Notes: generated by a model from the letters alone, not told the origin. Shown: positions 25,850-34,491, numbered from the stretch's first letter. The stretch is 64,000 bases of DNA from Flavobacterium bernardetii (GCF_011305415.1 NZ_JAANOQ010000001.1:521631-585630), one strand, 5' to 3'. A program made the numbers and translations.

Positions 25850-25917
25850 CGAATCTTTCAAAGATAGCAACCTGCAACAACAAGCAAGGTGCTAAAACGA
25901 TAAGCCAATTTATTTGG
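25850..25917 (+). promoter_or_regulatory. Structured leader resembling part of an S-box (SAM) riboswitch
   Basis: The leader of the NhaC-family gene can fold as a three-way junction. TTATC (25853) pairs with GATAA (~25909) as a closing stem. A hairpin is made from ATCTTT and AAAGAT (25853-25866 region). A second stem is AGCAACCTGC with GCAAGGTGCT around an AACAACAA loop (25866-25893). The strings GCAACC and GGTGCTAA and the TTATC/GATAA closing stem are S-box hallmarks. However, the S-box GAGGGA and CCC pseudoknot region and P4 are absent. About 80 bases separate it from the start codon. It could be a reduced SAM-type switch or a different ligand sensor. Confidence 0.45.
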
Positions 25918-25998
25918 AAAAAATGTTGTTTACTCTCATTTTTATTGTTTTTTGATGAATTATTCGTGTGAAATAATTTTAATAGAAAATAATATTTT

Positions 25999-27312
25999 AT
26001 GAATTCAAATCAAAATCAAGGCAGTCTTTATGCTTTGTTGCCTTTGGCAGTTTTTATTTTCACTTTTTTAGGAAGTGGAATTTTATTTAATGATTTTTAT
26101 GCTTTGCCTTCTTCTGTGGCTGTAACGTTAGGAATTATTGCCGCTTTTATTTTATTTAAAAATAGTACAGATGAAAAAGTAGATCAATTGATTGCAGGTT
26201 GTGGCGATTCCAAAATTATCACCATGTGTTTGATTTATCTTTTGGCTGGCGCTTTTGCGACTGTAACCTCTGTAACTGGAGGTGTTGATGCCGTTGTAAA
26301 TTTAGGAATAGAAAATATTAATTCTTCTTTTTTTCCTTTAGGGATTTTTGTTATTGCCTCTTTTTTATCTACTGCTACGGGAACTTCCGTAGGTTGTATT
26401 GTTGCTTTAGGTCCTATTGCTATTTCGTTGGCAGATAAATCGGGAGCTTCTTTGCCATTAATTGGTGGTGCATTATTAGGTGGTGCCATGTTTGGCGATA
26501 ATTTATCTATGATTTCTGATACTACTATTGCAGCTACTCAGTCGTTAGAATGTCAGATGAAAGATAAGTTTAAAATTAACTTATTAATTGCTTTACCGGC
26601 GGCTATATTAACGCTTTTGGTTTTACTATTTTTAGGCTATGGTGGCAGTCAAATTCCTGTACAAGCTGGTAGTAGTTATCAACTGATTTCTATTCTGCCT
26701 TATATTTTAGTAATTGTGTTAGCTGTCATCGGTATAAATGTTTTCGTTACTTTAATTATTGGAATTGTTGCAGCTGGTATTTTAGGATTTACGATTGGTG
26801 ATTTTACAATATTAACTTTTTCTAAAGCCATTTATCAAGGATTTACAAGTATGACAGATATATTTCTGTTGTCGATGTTAACTGGTGGTTTGGCTACTTT
26901 GGTTGAAAAAGCAGGTGGTATTGCCTTTTTATTACATCAGATTAAAAAACGTGTAAAAACAAAACGTTCTGCACAAATGGGTATTGGTGCACTTGTTAGT
27001 TTAGTAAATGTGGCTATAGCTAATAATACGGTTTCGATTGTAGTAACAGGTGGAATCGCTAAAGAAATTAACGATGAATTTGGACTTAATGCTAAAAAAA
27101 CAGCAACCATTTTAGATATTTTTTCTTGTATTTTTCAAGGTTTATTACCTTACGGTGCTCAGGTTTTATTAATCATTAGTTTTTCAAAAGGAGCGTTAAG
27201 TTGGATAGATTTAGTGTCTAACGCTTGGTATTATTTCTTTTTATTTTTAGTTACAATTTTAGCCATTTATACCAAATTTTGGGATAAGTGGATTGTTAAA
27301 TATATTAAATAA
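25999..27312 (+). CDS. NhaC-family Na+/H+ antiporter or methionine transporter (MetT-like)
   Basis: This 437-residue protein has about eleven hydrophobic helices in the cytoplasmic membrane. The motif GTSVGCIVALGPIA and the segment LGGAMFGDNLSMISDTTIAA (residues ~155-175) are typical of the NhaC ion transporter family. Some members controlled by S-box riboswitches have been proposed as methionine transporters (MetT). The S-box-like leader upstream makes that assignment worth considering here. Without it, Na+/H+ exchange would be the default call. The gene stands alone between two terminators. Confidence 0.8.
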   Translation: MNSNQNQGSLYALLPLAVFIFTFLGSGILFNDFYALPSSVAVTLGIIAAFILFKNSTDEKVDQLIAGCGDSKIITMCLIYLLAGAFATVTSVTGGVDAVVNLGIENINSSFFPLGIFVIASFLSTATGTSVGCIVALGPIAISLADKSGASLPLIGGALLGGAMFGDNLSMISDTTIAATQSLECQMKDKFKINLLIALPAAILTLLVLLFLGYGGSQIPVQAGSSYQLISILPYILVIVLAVIGINVFVTLIIGIVAAGILGFTIGDFTILTFSKAIYQGFTSMTDIFLLSMLTGGLATLVEKAGGIAFLLHQIKKRVKTKRSAQMGIGALVSLVNVAIANNTVSIVVTGGIAKEINDEFGLNAKKTATILDIFSCIFQGLLPYGAQVLLIISFSKGALSWIDLVSNAWYYFFLFLVTILAIYTKFWDKWIVKYIK

Positions 27313-27330
27313 TTTCTGAAATTAGAATTT

Positions 27331-27370
27331 AAAACTCCGATAGAATTTAAAACCTATCGGAGTTTTTTTA
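27331..27370. terminator. Bidirectional terminator between NhaC-family gene and creD
   Basis: AAAACTCCGATAG (27331-27343) and CTATCGGAGTTTT form a long stem with T-rich flanks on both strands, serving the two convergent genes. Confidence 0.9.
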
Positions 27371-27380
27371 TGTTTTCAAT

Positions 27381-28682
27381 TTACTTCCAATCTATCTTTC
27401 TTGAAAAGTACATTACGGCTGCTAAGATTGCAAATAAACCAATACTTCCGACTAATAAAGCATAATCTTCTAATTGAATAATGACGAAGATAAACGAATA
27501 CAACACACTTAATGAAATAGCAATAAAGGTTGGGAATTTCTTATTCTTCAAGATCGATATCGAATACAAGGAAATCAGTGCAATTACGGCAATGGCAGCA
27601 ATAATGTATGCCAACGAAAAGCTACTGTGTTCGGTAATTGAAATCAATAACGTGTAGAACATAATCAAAGCAATTCCAATCATAGAATACTGAAAAATAT
27701 GAATGTTGATTTTACTTATGGATTGAATTAAAAAGAAGATTAAAAACGTTAATCCAATTACTAAAAATCCATATTTACTTGCACGTTCGTTTTGTTGGTA
27801 TTCGTCAACTGTCGTGATGAAATCTGTGGCAAAAGCATAGTTTGATAATTCTGGTAAGTTTTCAAAATACTGTTGTGCAAAAGGTCTGTTGAAATGTAAA
27901 ATTTTCCAATTAGCTTTAAATCCGTCAGCCGTAATTTCACGTGAAGTAGGAGAGAAGTTACCATTAAAATTTGGTGAATTCCAATCGGATGTCATTTTAG
28001 AATCTGTTGTTTTTCCGATAGGAACAATTTTAATTTGTTTACTTCCATTGAAAGCTATATCGAAACTGAAAGGACTCGAATTGGCAATCGATTTATAATC
28101 GAATGTAGTAGATTCTAAAGTTTGAATGCTATCATTATTTTCGGAATTTCCTGGTTCGAATTTAAAACTTTGGTTGCCAAATTTTATCTTCACTTCATCT
28201 TTCAAACTTTTTAAATTGGTGGTTCTAATTATAATTTTCGCTTGATTCCAATACACATTCGCATCCGGAATATTTCGAATTTGAAAATTAGGTTGCGAAT
28301 AAGAACCTGTGAAATTCATCTTAGTTGAAAATACATTCGATTTAAAAATGCCTCGTTCTAAAGGTTTTTCCATAGTTGCCGTTACAGAATTATTCAATTC
28401 TTCTGGAAAGAAATATGCAAAATTTGATTTTCCTGAGATTGGATTTTTATACGGAATTTTTAAAATTGGTCCGTATACATAAATCCCGCCACCCCATTTT
28501 GAAGTCGTTTCTGAAACCACTTCTTTTTGTCGGATGCTTCGTTCTGTAATTAAATCTTGTACGAAGAACAGCGGAATTAACAAAACTAAAGTTAGTATTC
28601 CAACCATCATCATTTTTGCGGTTGATGATTGAAAAAACGATTTGTTTTCTGTTTGATCTGGTGATTTGATGTTGATTTCCAT
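27381..28682 (-). CDS. creD: CreD family inner membrane protein
   Basis: This 433-residue protein matches the CreD cell envelope integrity family. A single N-terminal membrane anchor (residues ~24-46) is followed by the diagnostic LITERSIRQKEVVSETTSKW. Next comes a large periplasmic domain (~50-300) and then about five hydrophobic helices at the C-terminus. Its exact role is unclear; E. coli creD is induced by the CreBC two-component system and affects envelope and beta-lactam responses. Here it lies upstream of no creBC pair but is followed in reverse order by a small winged-helix regulator, a pairing common in Bacteroidota. Confidence 0.9.
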   Translation of the reverse strand: MEINIKSPDQTENKSFFQSSTAKMMMVGILTLVLLIPLFFVQDLITERSIRQKEVVSETTSKWGGGIYVYGPILKIPYKNPISGKSNFAYFFPEELNNSVTATMEKPLERGIFKSNVFSTKMNFTGSYSQPNFQIRNIPDANVYWNQAKIIIRTTNLKSLKDEVKIKFGNQSFKFEPGNSENNDSIQTLESTTFDYKSIANSSPFSFDIAFNGSKQIKIVPIGKTTDSKMTSDWNSPNFNGNFSPTSREITADGFKANWKILHFNRPFAQQYFENLPELSNYAFATDFITTVDEYQQNERASKYGFLVIGLTFLIFFLIQSISKINIHIFQYSMIGIALIMFYTLLISITEHSSFSLAYIIAAIAVIALISLYSISILKNKKFPTFIAISLSVLYSFIFVIIQLEDYALLVGSIGLFAILAAVMYFSRKIDWK

Positions 28683-28772
28683 AGTTTTACTTGTTTTGGT
28701 TATTTGTTTATTGTTTGATTTTCATGTATTAAAGTACTTTGTTTTTCAAAGTTAATGAATAAAAAAATAGCG

Positions 28773-29069
28773 TTATTTCTGATGTAATAATTTTTCTAAC
28801 GCCGCAATATGATCCTGAAAGGCTTTTTTACCAATAGGAGTAATGCTGTATTTTGTATTTGGTTTTTTACCGATAAATTGTTTTTCGACTGAAATAAATT
28901 CATCAGCTTCTAATGCTTTAATATGACTGGCTAAGTTTCCGTCTGTTGCACCTAAAAATTCTTTCATCGTATTAAAATCCACAGATTCATTAACCATCAA
29001 AACCGACATAATTCCTAGTCGTATTCTGTGGTCAAACGCTTTGTTGATGTTTTGGATGATGTTTTTCAT
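28773..29069 (-). CDS. Winged-helix transcriptional regulator
   Basis: This 98-residue protein is a single winged-helix domain (FDHRIRLGIMSVLMVNESVD, LGATDGNLASHIKALE as recognition helix, then a beta wing KKPNTKYSITPIG). It resembles the small MarR/ArsR-like DNA-binding proteins annotated as transcriptional regulators next to CreD. It probably controls creD and the adjacent membrane gene, which are all on the same strand with gaps of less than 100 bases. Confidence 0.85.
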   Translation of the reverse strand: MKNIIQNINKAFDHRIRLGIMSVLMVNESVDFNTMKEFLGATDGNLASHIKALEADEFISVEKQFIGKKPNTKYSITPIGKKAFQDHIAALEKLLHQK

Positions 29070-29096
29070 TTTTCGTATTTAGAACTTGATTATAGT

Positions 29097-29723
29097 TTAA
29101 TTATTTCTCTCATATTTAAACCACATCATTCCGCCATAGAAAATATGACAAACACCAAAGCCTAAAGCACCAAAAAGTAATCCGAAACCAACAAAAAATG
29201 TATTTATAATTCCTAATAATATCATTGTTAAACCTAAATATCTTACATCACCTAATGTATATTTACTTGCGTTCACACACGCTAATCCATAAAATATTAA
29301 AGTTAGTGGTGTTAGTAAACTAAAATTTTCTTTTTCAATTAAATACAAACCCATATAACCTCCAACTGCAAGAGGAATCATAAAATTAATAACCAAACGT
29401 TTTGAAGTAGCATTCCAAATTTTATCATTACTTTCTTTAGCTTTCTTAATGCTTAAAAGTATTCCTGTTGAAATAGATAAAACCAAAACAATAGCAGCAA
29501 TTAGAAACAACTTAGTTACCGCATATTCTGAAATTATCAAATTCGCATAATTTCCTGAAGTTGAAGTATCAAAGTAAATAGTTTTGTAGGCAAGATACGC
29601 GCCAACTAAAGCATAAAAACCCGCTAACACACCAGACAAACCACTTAAAGAAATAAACTGAGAACTTTTACTCATCATTTCTTTAATTTCTTTTAAGTCG
29701 TTTAAATAATTTTTATCTTCCAT
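29097..29723 (-). CDS. Polytopic membrane protein upstream of the winged-helix gene
   Basis: This 208-residue protein has six hydrophobic stretches (about residues 23-47, 63-90, 110-128, 136-150, 158-172, 176-198) and a cytoplasmic N-terminus with a short amphipathic part. I do not recognise a functional family. It is the first gene of a three-gene minus-strand set with the winged-helix regulator and creD, so a membrane-stress or signalling role is plausible but unproven. Confidence 0.8.
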   Translation of the reverse strand: MEDKNYLNDLKEIKEMMSKSSQFISLSGLSGVLAGFYALVGAYLAYKTIYFDTSTSGNYANLIISEYAVTKLFLIAAIVLVLSISTGILLSIKKAKESNDKIWNATSKRLVINFMIPLAVGGYMGLYLIEKENFSLLTPLTLIFYGLACVNASKYTLGDVRYLGLTMILLGIINTFFVGFGLLFGALGFGVCHIFYGGMMWFKYERNN

Positions 29724-29809
29724 TTTAAAGTGCTTTGAAATACAAAGTAAATGATTTAATTTTAAATGGACAACTTTTTTTGACTATTTTTGATTAAATG
29801 AATTTTTAA

Positions 29810-30169
29810 ATGAAACCTTCAGAATTATATATTTTAAATCAACCTAAACATTATCAGGATGTTATATATTACGTTTGTGATGTAATCGAACTAGAATTTC
29901 CAGAAGTTGTAATGCTATTCAAATGGAATATTCCGGTTTATTATGTTGGAAAAAAACCTTTTTGTTATATTAATGCCAGTCATAAAAAGAAATTTGTTGA
30001 CGTTGCATTTTTTTATGGTAATCAATTAACTAATCATATCAACTATTTAAATTCAGAAGGGCGAACGCAAATTAAATCGTTACGTTATTTTGATTTAGAA
30101 ACAATTCCTGATAAAGTTTTAAGGGAAGTCATCCAAGAAGCAATGCTGTTGTATAAAAAAACGCGATAA
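29810..30169 (+). CDS. DUF1801 domain protein
   Basis: This 119-residue protein has the compact DUF1801/YdhG-like fold: helix VIYYVCDVIELEFPE, strand MLFKWNIPVYYVGKKPFCYI, then FVDVAFFYGNQL and a C-terminal helix. The biochemical function of the family is not established. The gene is monocistronic with a stem-loop overlapping its stop codon. Confidence 0.85.
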   Translation: MKPSELYILNQPKHYQDVIYYVCDVIELEFPEVVMLFKWNIPVYYVGKKPFCYINASHKKKFVDVAFFYGNQLTNHINYLNSEGRTQIKSLRYFDLETIPDKVLREVIQEAMLLYKKTR

Positions 30170-30187
30170 GAATTTATCACGTTTTTC
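30161..30187 (+). terminator. Stem-loop terminator overlapping the DUF1801 stop
   Basis: ACGCGATAA and TTATCACGT pair around a short loop and are followed by T residues. Confidence 0.7.
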
Positions 30188-30207
30188 TATATTTTATGTT
30201 TGAAGAA

Positions 30208-31083
30208 TTAAAGTTTGAAAATTCCACCTACAGTTATTATTTTTTGTAAAAACCATATTTCTTGCTCGGCTTTGTCAGATGGATTATAGCTGGTTCTAAT
30301 ATTATTCATATTTAAATAACCACCTTTAATTTCTGTTTGAATAAAGAAATATTTAAAGAAAGTGAAATTTAAACCAGCTTTTGCAGAAATTCCATAGCCG
30401 GCAACATTAAATTCATCGTATCTTTCTTTATTAAAAACTTTTGCATTTGTTCTTGGGAATAAAAATCCAGCACCAATACCTTCGGTTAAGTTTATTTGAA
30501 ATTTATCTGTATTTGGAAGTCTCAATAAATGTGAAATGTCATCAAATCTATTAATTTCTGTATTTACATAATTTAAACCATCTGTATGTTCAAAGGTTAA
30601 AAAATCTGGCGTTAAGGTAATTTCATCTGCGGTTGCATGTTCGCCAAATGTGTTTCCTGTTGTACCTGAAATTTCTCCTTCTTGTGGATAATATCCGCTA
30701 TATTTTACTCTAACATCATTATCCATAATATATTTCATATGGTCATATCCAATAGAAATATTATAATGGTCATTGATAAAATATCCGATTCTAAGATTCG
30801 TTTGAGGAATCGTCATTCTAGTAGGGTTAATATAATCTACATGCCAACCTTTTGGTCTGTCTTGTGCGGTTACATCATATAAGGTAAAATCATAGTTTTC
30901 ACCTGTAAAATGAATGTCTGATTTTGCGTAATTATCTCTGTTTCCACCCCAATAAATATAAAATTTACCTTTATTATGAGCAGTGTATTTTTCTTTAGTT
31001 ATAGGTAAATCAACTTGGTTTTCTGTTTGTGCGAAACTTGTTATAGAAACTAATGCTACAACAAGTGTTAAGAATTTTTTCAT
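30208..31083 (-). CDS. Secreted outer-membrane beta-barrel-like protein
   Basis: This 291-residue protein begins with a signal peptide (MKKFLTLVVALVSITSFAQ, cleavage probably after Ala18). Alternating hydrophobic/polar strands with many aromatic residues (KFYIYWGGNRDNYAKSDI, FFIQTEIKGGYLNM) and a C-terminal IITVGGIFKL segment suggest an outer-membrane barrel of about eight to ten strands. I do not recognise a specific family. It lies directly downstream of kdsA on the same strand. Confidence 0.75.
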   Translation of the reverse strand: MKKFLTLVVALVSITSFAQTENQVDLPITKEKYTAHNKGKFYIYWGGNRDNYAKSDIHFTGENYDFTLYDVTAQDRPKGWHVDYINPTRMTIPQTNLRIGYFINDHYNISIGYDHMKYIMDNDVRVKYSGYYPQEGEISGTTGNTFGEHATADEITLTPDFLTFEHTDGLNYVNTEINRFDDISHLLRLPNTDKFQINLTEGIGAGFLFPRTNAKVFNKERYDEFNVAGYGISAKAGLNFTFFKYFFIQTEIKGGYLNMNNIRTSYNPSDKAEQEIWFLQKIITVGGIFKL

Positions 31084-31108
31084 TTGGGAATTAGGTACTA
31101 TTTTATTC

Positions 31109-31927
31109 TTAAAATTTATTTATGGTTTGTCTGATGGCAACTAATTTTGTCATTAAACCTTCGAAGTAATCTAAATGTAACATATTAGCACCATCGCTTT
31201 TTGCGTTTGCTGGATCAAAATGTGTTTCGATGAAAATTCCGTCAACACCTGTTACAATTCCTGCTTTAGCGATAGTCTCAATCATATCTGGTCTTCCGCC
31301 AGTAACACCGCTAGTTTGATTCGGTTGTTGTAAAGAATGTGTTACATCTAAAACAGTTGTTCCAAATTCTTTCATAGTAGGAATGCCTCTGAAATCTACA
31401 ATCATATCTTGGTAACCAAACATTGTTCCTCTATCAGTAATCATAAAATTATCGTTTCCACAATCTTTTACTTTTTGAGCGGCGTGTTTCATGCTTTCCG
31501 GACTCATAAATTGTCCTTTTTTCAAGTTCACGGTTTTACCAGTATTTGCAGCTGCTACAACTAAATCTGTTTGACGAACTAAAAAGGCTGGAATTTGTAA
31601 TATATCAACGTATTCTGCTGCCATTACAGCATCTTCATTTGTATGAATATCTGTAACCGTTGGAACACCAAATTGTTTAGAAACTTTTTCTAATATTTTT
31701 AAAGCTTTTTCATCGCCAATACCAGTAAAACTATCTACACGAGAGCGATTTGCTTTTTTGAAACTTCCTTTAAAAACAAAAGGAATTTGTAAATTATCTG
31801 TAATTGTAACTAATTTTTCTGCAATTCGTAAAGCCATTTCTTCACCTTCAATGGCGCAAGGTCCAGCTAATACGAAAAAGTTACCGCTGTTTAAATGTTT
31901 TATTTGTGGAATATTATCTAAGTTCAT
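31109..31927 (-). CDS. kdsA: 3-deoxy-8-phosphooctulonate synthase
   Basis: This 272-residue aldolase condenses arabinose 5-phosphate with phosphoenolpyruvate to KDO-8-phosphate for lipopolysaccharide core synthesis in the cytoplasm. LAGPCAIEGEE near the N-terminus carries the cysteine that marks metal-dependent enzymes (E. coli KdsA has Asn there). Downstream motifs include GSFKKANRSR, GVPTVTDIHT, DILQIPAFLVRQTDL, VNLKKGQFMSP and the metal ligands in GIFIETHFDPANAKSDGAN. A TACCTTTG promoter box lies 34 bases upstream on the minus strand. Confidence 0.96.
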   Translation of the reverse strand: MNLDNIPQIKHLNSGNFFVLAGPCAIEGEEMALRIAEKLVTITDNLQIPFVFKGSFKKANRSRVDSFTGIGDEKALKILEKVSKQFGVPTVTDIHTNEDAVMAAEYVDILQIPAFLVRQTDLVVAAANTGKTVNLKKGQFMSPESMKHAAQKVKDCGNDNFMITDRGTMFGYQDMIVDFRGIPTMKEFGTTVLDVTHSLQQPNQTSGVTGGRPDMIETIAKAGIVTGVDGIFIETHFDPANAKSDGANMLHLDYFEGLMTKLVAIRQTINKF

Positions 31928-31960
31928 GTGGAGTAGTTTAGTGTATTTTTAATTCTGGTG

Positions 31961-31968
31961 CAAAGGTA
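31961..31968 (-). promoter_or_regulatory. Promoter -7 box of kdsA (TACCTTTG)
   Basis: On the minus strand TACCTTTG fits the Bacteroidota TAnnTTTG box, 34 bases before the kdsA start. Confidence 0.6.
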
Positions 31969-31998
31969 ATTAAAGTTATATGTTTAGTTGTTAGAAGT

Positions 31999-32448
31999 TT
32001 AAAGTTTTTTTATTGAAAATCCTTTCGGACAAATTACTTTTCCTTTTTCAAATGTATTGATGTAAATTTTCTTATCCGTTAGATTTCCATCAAAGTAAAT
32101 TTCGTATAAATCTAAAGTTCCAGCTCCCATTTTATTATTTTTACTTGGAAAAGGACAACAGGTTTCTAATAGTTTATAAGTGACTTTTTCGCCATTTGGT
32201 CCAGCAATGGCACTAAAAAAGCGATTTATATTTAAATTATTACTATTTTCAAATTTAGAAAACCCTAAATTCACTGGGTAAAATTCACTGTAACCATATT
32301 TTGAATCTGTGGCAGTTTCTGTTAAAATAAATTGAGCGCCAACAATTTTGGGTAAAACTGCTGTGTCATCAATATTTTGAATGGTGTTTTTTGTGCTTAT
32401 ACATGAAGTAAATAAGACAAGAAAGCTTAAAACAACTATTTTGTGCAT
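31999..32448 (-). CDS. Small lipoprotein
   Basis: This 149-residue protein has a lipoprotein signal peptide (MHKIVVLSFLVLFTSC, lipobox FTSC with Cys16). The mature part has two adjacent cysteines (LLETCCPFP) and a beta-rich C-terminal half. There is no recognised domain. It follows the DUF4199 gene by seven bases on the minus strand, so the two are probably an operon. Confidence 0.75.
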   Translation of the reverse strand: MHKIVVLSFLVLFTSCISTKNTIQNIDDTAVLPKIVGAQFILTETATDSKYGYSEFYPVNLGFSKFENSNNLNINRFFSAIAGPNGEKVTYKLLETCCPFPSKNNKMGAGTLDLYEIYFDGNLTDKKIYINTFEKGKVICPKGFSIKKL

Positions 32449-32455
32449 AATGAAA

Positions 32456-32932
32456 TTATTTTTTAGTTTTTACTAGTGCTGAAGCCAAAGCTGCAAATAT
32501 TATACCAAAGGATAAGCAATCTACTACTCCTAAAGTGATGTAAGCTTTCATATTAAAAACCGTAACTGCATTTTCTAACTTAATTCCTCTTGCTGTAGAA
32601 GCATGAATCATTTGTTCGAAAAAGTTTGGGTTGACATATTTTAATTTGAAATATATGGAAAATGGTGCTAATATCATCGCTAAAACCGATAGAACTAAAC
32701 CAGAAATTAAACCTTGTTGCCAAGTCATAATACCGTTAAAATAGTTCTTTTTCTTATCTATTAAAAAAAGAATATAAATCCCGAAAATGAAAATGTAGAT
32801 TAAATTGGTAAAAACGGGTTGGTTGGCAATGTTTTTATCGTGAAAACCTAAATACTTTTCCAGCTGAAACCACATAATTCCTAAAAAAGTGTAGTATATT
32901 GCCCATTTAAATTCTATTTTAAATTTACTCAT
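32456..32932 (-). CDS. DUF4199 membrane protein
   Basis: This 158-residue protein starts at the ATG at 32932 (MSKFKIEFKWAIYYTFLG). Four hydrophobic helices, the MTWQQGLISGLVLSVLAMIL segment and the C-terminal GIIFAALASALVKTKK fit DUF4199, a Bacteroidota inner-membrane family of unknown function. An in-frame extension upstream lacks a good start. The start region is separated from the divergent YeeE operon by about 140 bases. Confidence 0.82.
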   Translation of the reverse strand: MSKFKIEFKWAIYYTFLGIMWFQLEKYLGFHDKNIANQPVFTNLIYIFIFGIYILFLIDKKKNYFNGIMTWQQGLISGLVLSVLAMILAPFSIYFKLKYVNPNFFEQMIHASTARGIKLENAVTVFNMKAYITLGVVDCLSFGIIFAALASALVKTKK

Positions 32933-33008
32933 TTTTTGTATCTTTGAAATCTCTATTAAAAAGTCTGCGTAAGCAAACACTTATGGTTAAAAAATACGAT
33001 ACATGTGT

Positions 33009-33016
33009 TACCTTTG
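33009..33016 (+). promoter_or_regulatory. Promoter -7 box of the YeeE operon (TACCTTTG)
   Basis: TACCTTTG lies 60 bases before the ATG at 33076. Confidence 0.6.
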
Positions 33017-33075
33017 CAGAAACATGTGAAATCGAGAACAAATATACTAATTCGAAAAATAATATTTAACAATAT

Positions 33076-33642
33076 ATGGAAGTAATTCAAGGTACTTGGC
33101 ACTGGGCAGTTTCTGGTTTTTTAATCGGACTTATTATGTTAGTGTTAACCTATTTTGGTAAAACTTTTGGAATGTCATCTAACTTAAGGAATATCTGTAG
33201 TATGACATTTGCTAAAAAGAAAATCGAATATTTTGACTTTGATTGGAGAGCACAAAAATGGAATTTATCTATTGCATTAGGTGCTGTTGTAGGAGGTTTT
33301 ATTGCCTCTTATTTTTTGATGGATTCTCCCGATATTCTTCAAATTAATCCGAAAACAATTGAAAATTTAAGACAATTAAATATTGATGCTCCAAATGGAA
33401 AATTAGGTCCAGATGCCTTATTTAGTTTAGAAAATTTATTCACAATTAAAGGATTTTTTATCTTATTAATTGGTGGATTTTTAATTGGTTTTGGAACGCC
33501 TTATGCAGGTGGTTGTACTTCTGGTCATGCCATTTCTGGATTAAGTAATTTACAAATTCCATCGCTTATTGCTGTAGTTGGTTTTTTTCTTGGCGGATTA
33601 ATTTCTGCTCATTTTTTAATTCCGTTAATTTTTGGTTCGTAA
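33076..33642 (+). CDS. YeeE/YedE family transporter, first half
   Basis: This 188-residue protein has four to five membrane helices and is the N-terminal half of a TsuA/YeeE-type transporter. The conserved cysteine motif GGCTSGHAISGLSN is near residue 150, matching the region that passes thiosulfate in YeeE. It pairs with the next gene, which starts two bases after its stop. Together they would import a sulfur compound, probably thiosulfate. A split in two genes is common in Bacteroidota and Proteobacteria (DUF395 pairs). Confidence 0.88.
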   Translation: MEVIQGTWHWAVSGFLIGLIMLVLTYFGKTFGMSSNLRNICSMTFAKKKIEYFDFDWRAQKWNLSIALGAVVGGFIASYFLMDSPDILQINPKTIENLRQLNIDAPNGKLGPDALFSLENLFTIKGFFILLIGGFLIGFGTPYAGGCTSGHAISGLSNLQIPSLIAVVGFFLGGLISAHFLIPLIFGS

Positions 33643-33644
33643 TT

Positions 33645-34058
33645 ATGAAGTTAATAAAGTTTTTTATAGTTGGTGTAGTTTTCGGAATTGTATTAACAAA
33701 AGCAGAAGCCGTTTCTTGGTATAGAATCTATGAAATGTTTATGTTTCAAAGTTTTCATATGTATGGTATTATTGGAACAGCCATTTTTGTTGGTGTTTGT
33801 GGAATTGTTTTCATTAAGAAAAAAGACATTCAAGGATTTAAAGGTGCAGAAATTGATATTCAAGATAAAGATTTCTCGTATTCAAGATATATAATTGGTG
33901 GAACTATGTTCGGCTTAGGTTGGGGATTAGTAGGAAGTTGTCCTGGGCCCATTTTTATTTTAATTGGAAATGGCGTTTTATCTATTTGTGTAGTATTGCT
34001 TGGTGCTTTACTAGGCACATATATTTACGGAATTTTGAAAAATAAATTGCCGCATTAA
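33645..34058 (+). CDS. YeeE/YedE family transporter, second half (DUF6691)
   Basis: This 137-residue protein with four membrane helices is the partner half. It shows GLGWGLVGSCPGPIFI, the second conserved cysteine motif of YeeE transporters. Its start lies two bases behind the first half, so the pair is translationally linked. With both halves each carrying one cysteine motif, the assembled transporter should be functional. Confidence 0.88.
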   Translation: MKLIKFFIVGVVFGIVLTKAEAVSWYRIYEMFMFQSFHMYGIIGTAIFVGVCGIVFIKKKDIQGFKGAEIDIQDKDFSYSRYIIGGTMFGLGWGLVGSCPGPIFILIGNGVLSICVVLLGALLGTYIYGILKNKLPH

Positions 34059-34071
34059 TATTTTGTTAAAG

Positions 34072-34083
34072 TGATAATTATCA
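34072..34083. promoter_or_regulatory. Palindrome TGATAATTATCA
   Basis: A perfect 12-bp palindrome sits 52 bases before the metal-binding chaperone gene. It resembles a Fur-type half-site (GATAAT) pair, so metal-responsive control is possible. Confidence 0.4.
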
Positions 34084-34134
34084 GTTTTTTATCTGTGCTA
34101 TTTTCGTAATTTTATGTTATTAAAATAGGTAAAG

Positions 34135-34404
34135 ATGAAAACAATAGTTCATATACAAAATTTGAAATGTGGTGGTTGTGTCAATACAATTACTAAAAAG
34201 TTAAACGCTTTAGATGATGTTTCTGAAGTTAGTATAGAAGTAGAAGACAATTCAGTTACATTTGAGTATTCTGAAGAACATACTTTAGATTTGGTGAAAA
34301 AAGCTCTTGCAGAAATTGGTTATCCAGAAGATGGTGAAGCAAATAATTTAACGTCAAAAGCAAAATCTTACGTGAGTTGTGCATTTGGAAAAATAACTTC
34401 TTAA
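34135..34404 (+). CDS. Heavy-metal-associated domain protein (copper chaperone-like)
   Basis: This 89-residue protein is a single ferredoxin-like HMA domain with the metal motif CGGC (residues 12-15 in LKCGGCVNTITKKL) and a normal beta-alpha-beta-beta-alpha-beta spacing. It would carry Cu(I) or a similar soft metal in the cytoplasm. No copper ATPase is adjacent. A third cysteine near the C-terminus (SYVSCAFGKI) is outside the usual domain. It is separated from the YeeE pair by 76 bases with a palindrome, so it probably has its own promoter. Confidence 0.88.
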   Translation: MKTIVHIQNLKCGGCVNTITKKLNALDDVSEVSIEVEDNSVTFEYSEEHTLDLVKKALAEIGYPEDGEANNLTSKAKSYVSCAFGKITS

Positions 34405-34417
34405 AACAAATGTTGTA

Positions 34418-34491
34418 CTTGTCAATCTGAACTTGTTTCAGATTCTATAATTTTTTGCTCAAGATTCTAAAACAAGTTCAGAATGACAAAG
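34418..34491. repeat. Intergenic palindromic repeat
   Basis: Two inverted arms of about 29 bases (34418-34446 and 34461-34491) share TCTGAACTTGTTT and AAACAAGTTCAGA with a few mismatches. Short palindromes with this core recur between genes in flavobacterial genomes, so this is probably one copy of a REP-like family. Confidence 0.6.

Noticed and set aside
25999..27312. Li+/Na+ riboswitch (nhaA-I or DUF1646 type) in the leader
   Set aside because: The gene context fits, but the visible words match S-box positions better and I could not trace the nhaA-I or DUF1646 core.
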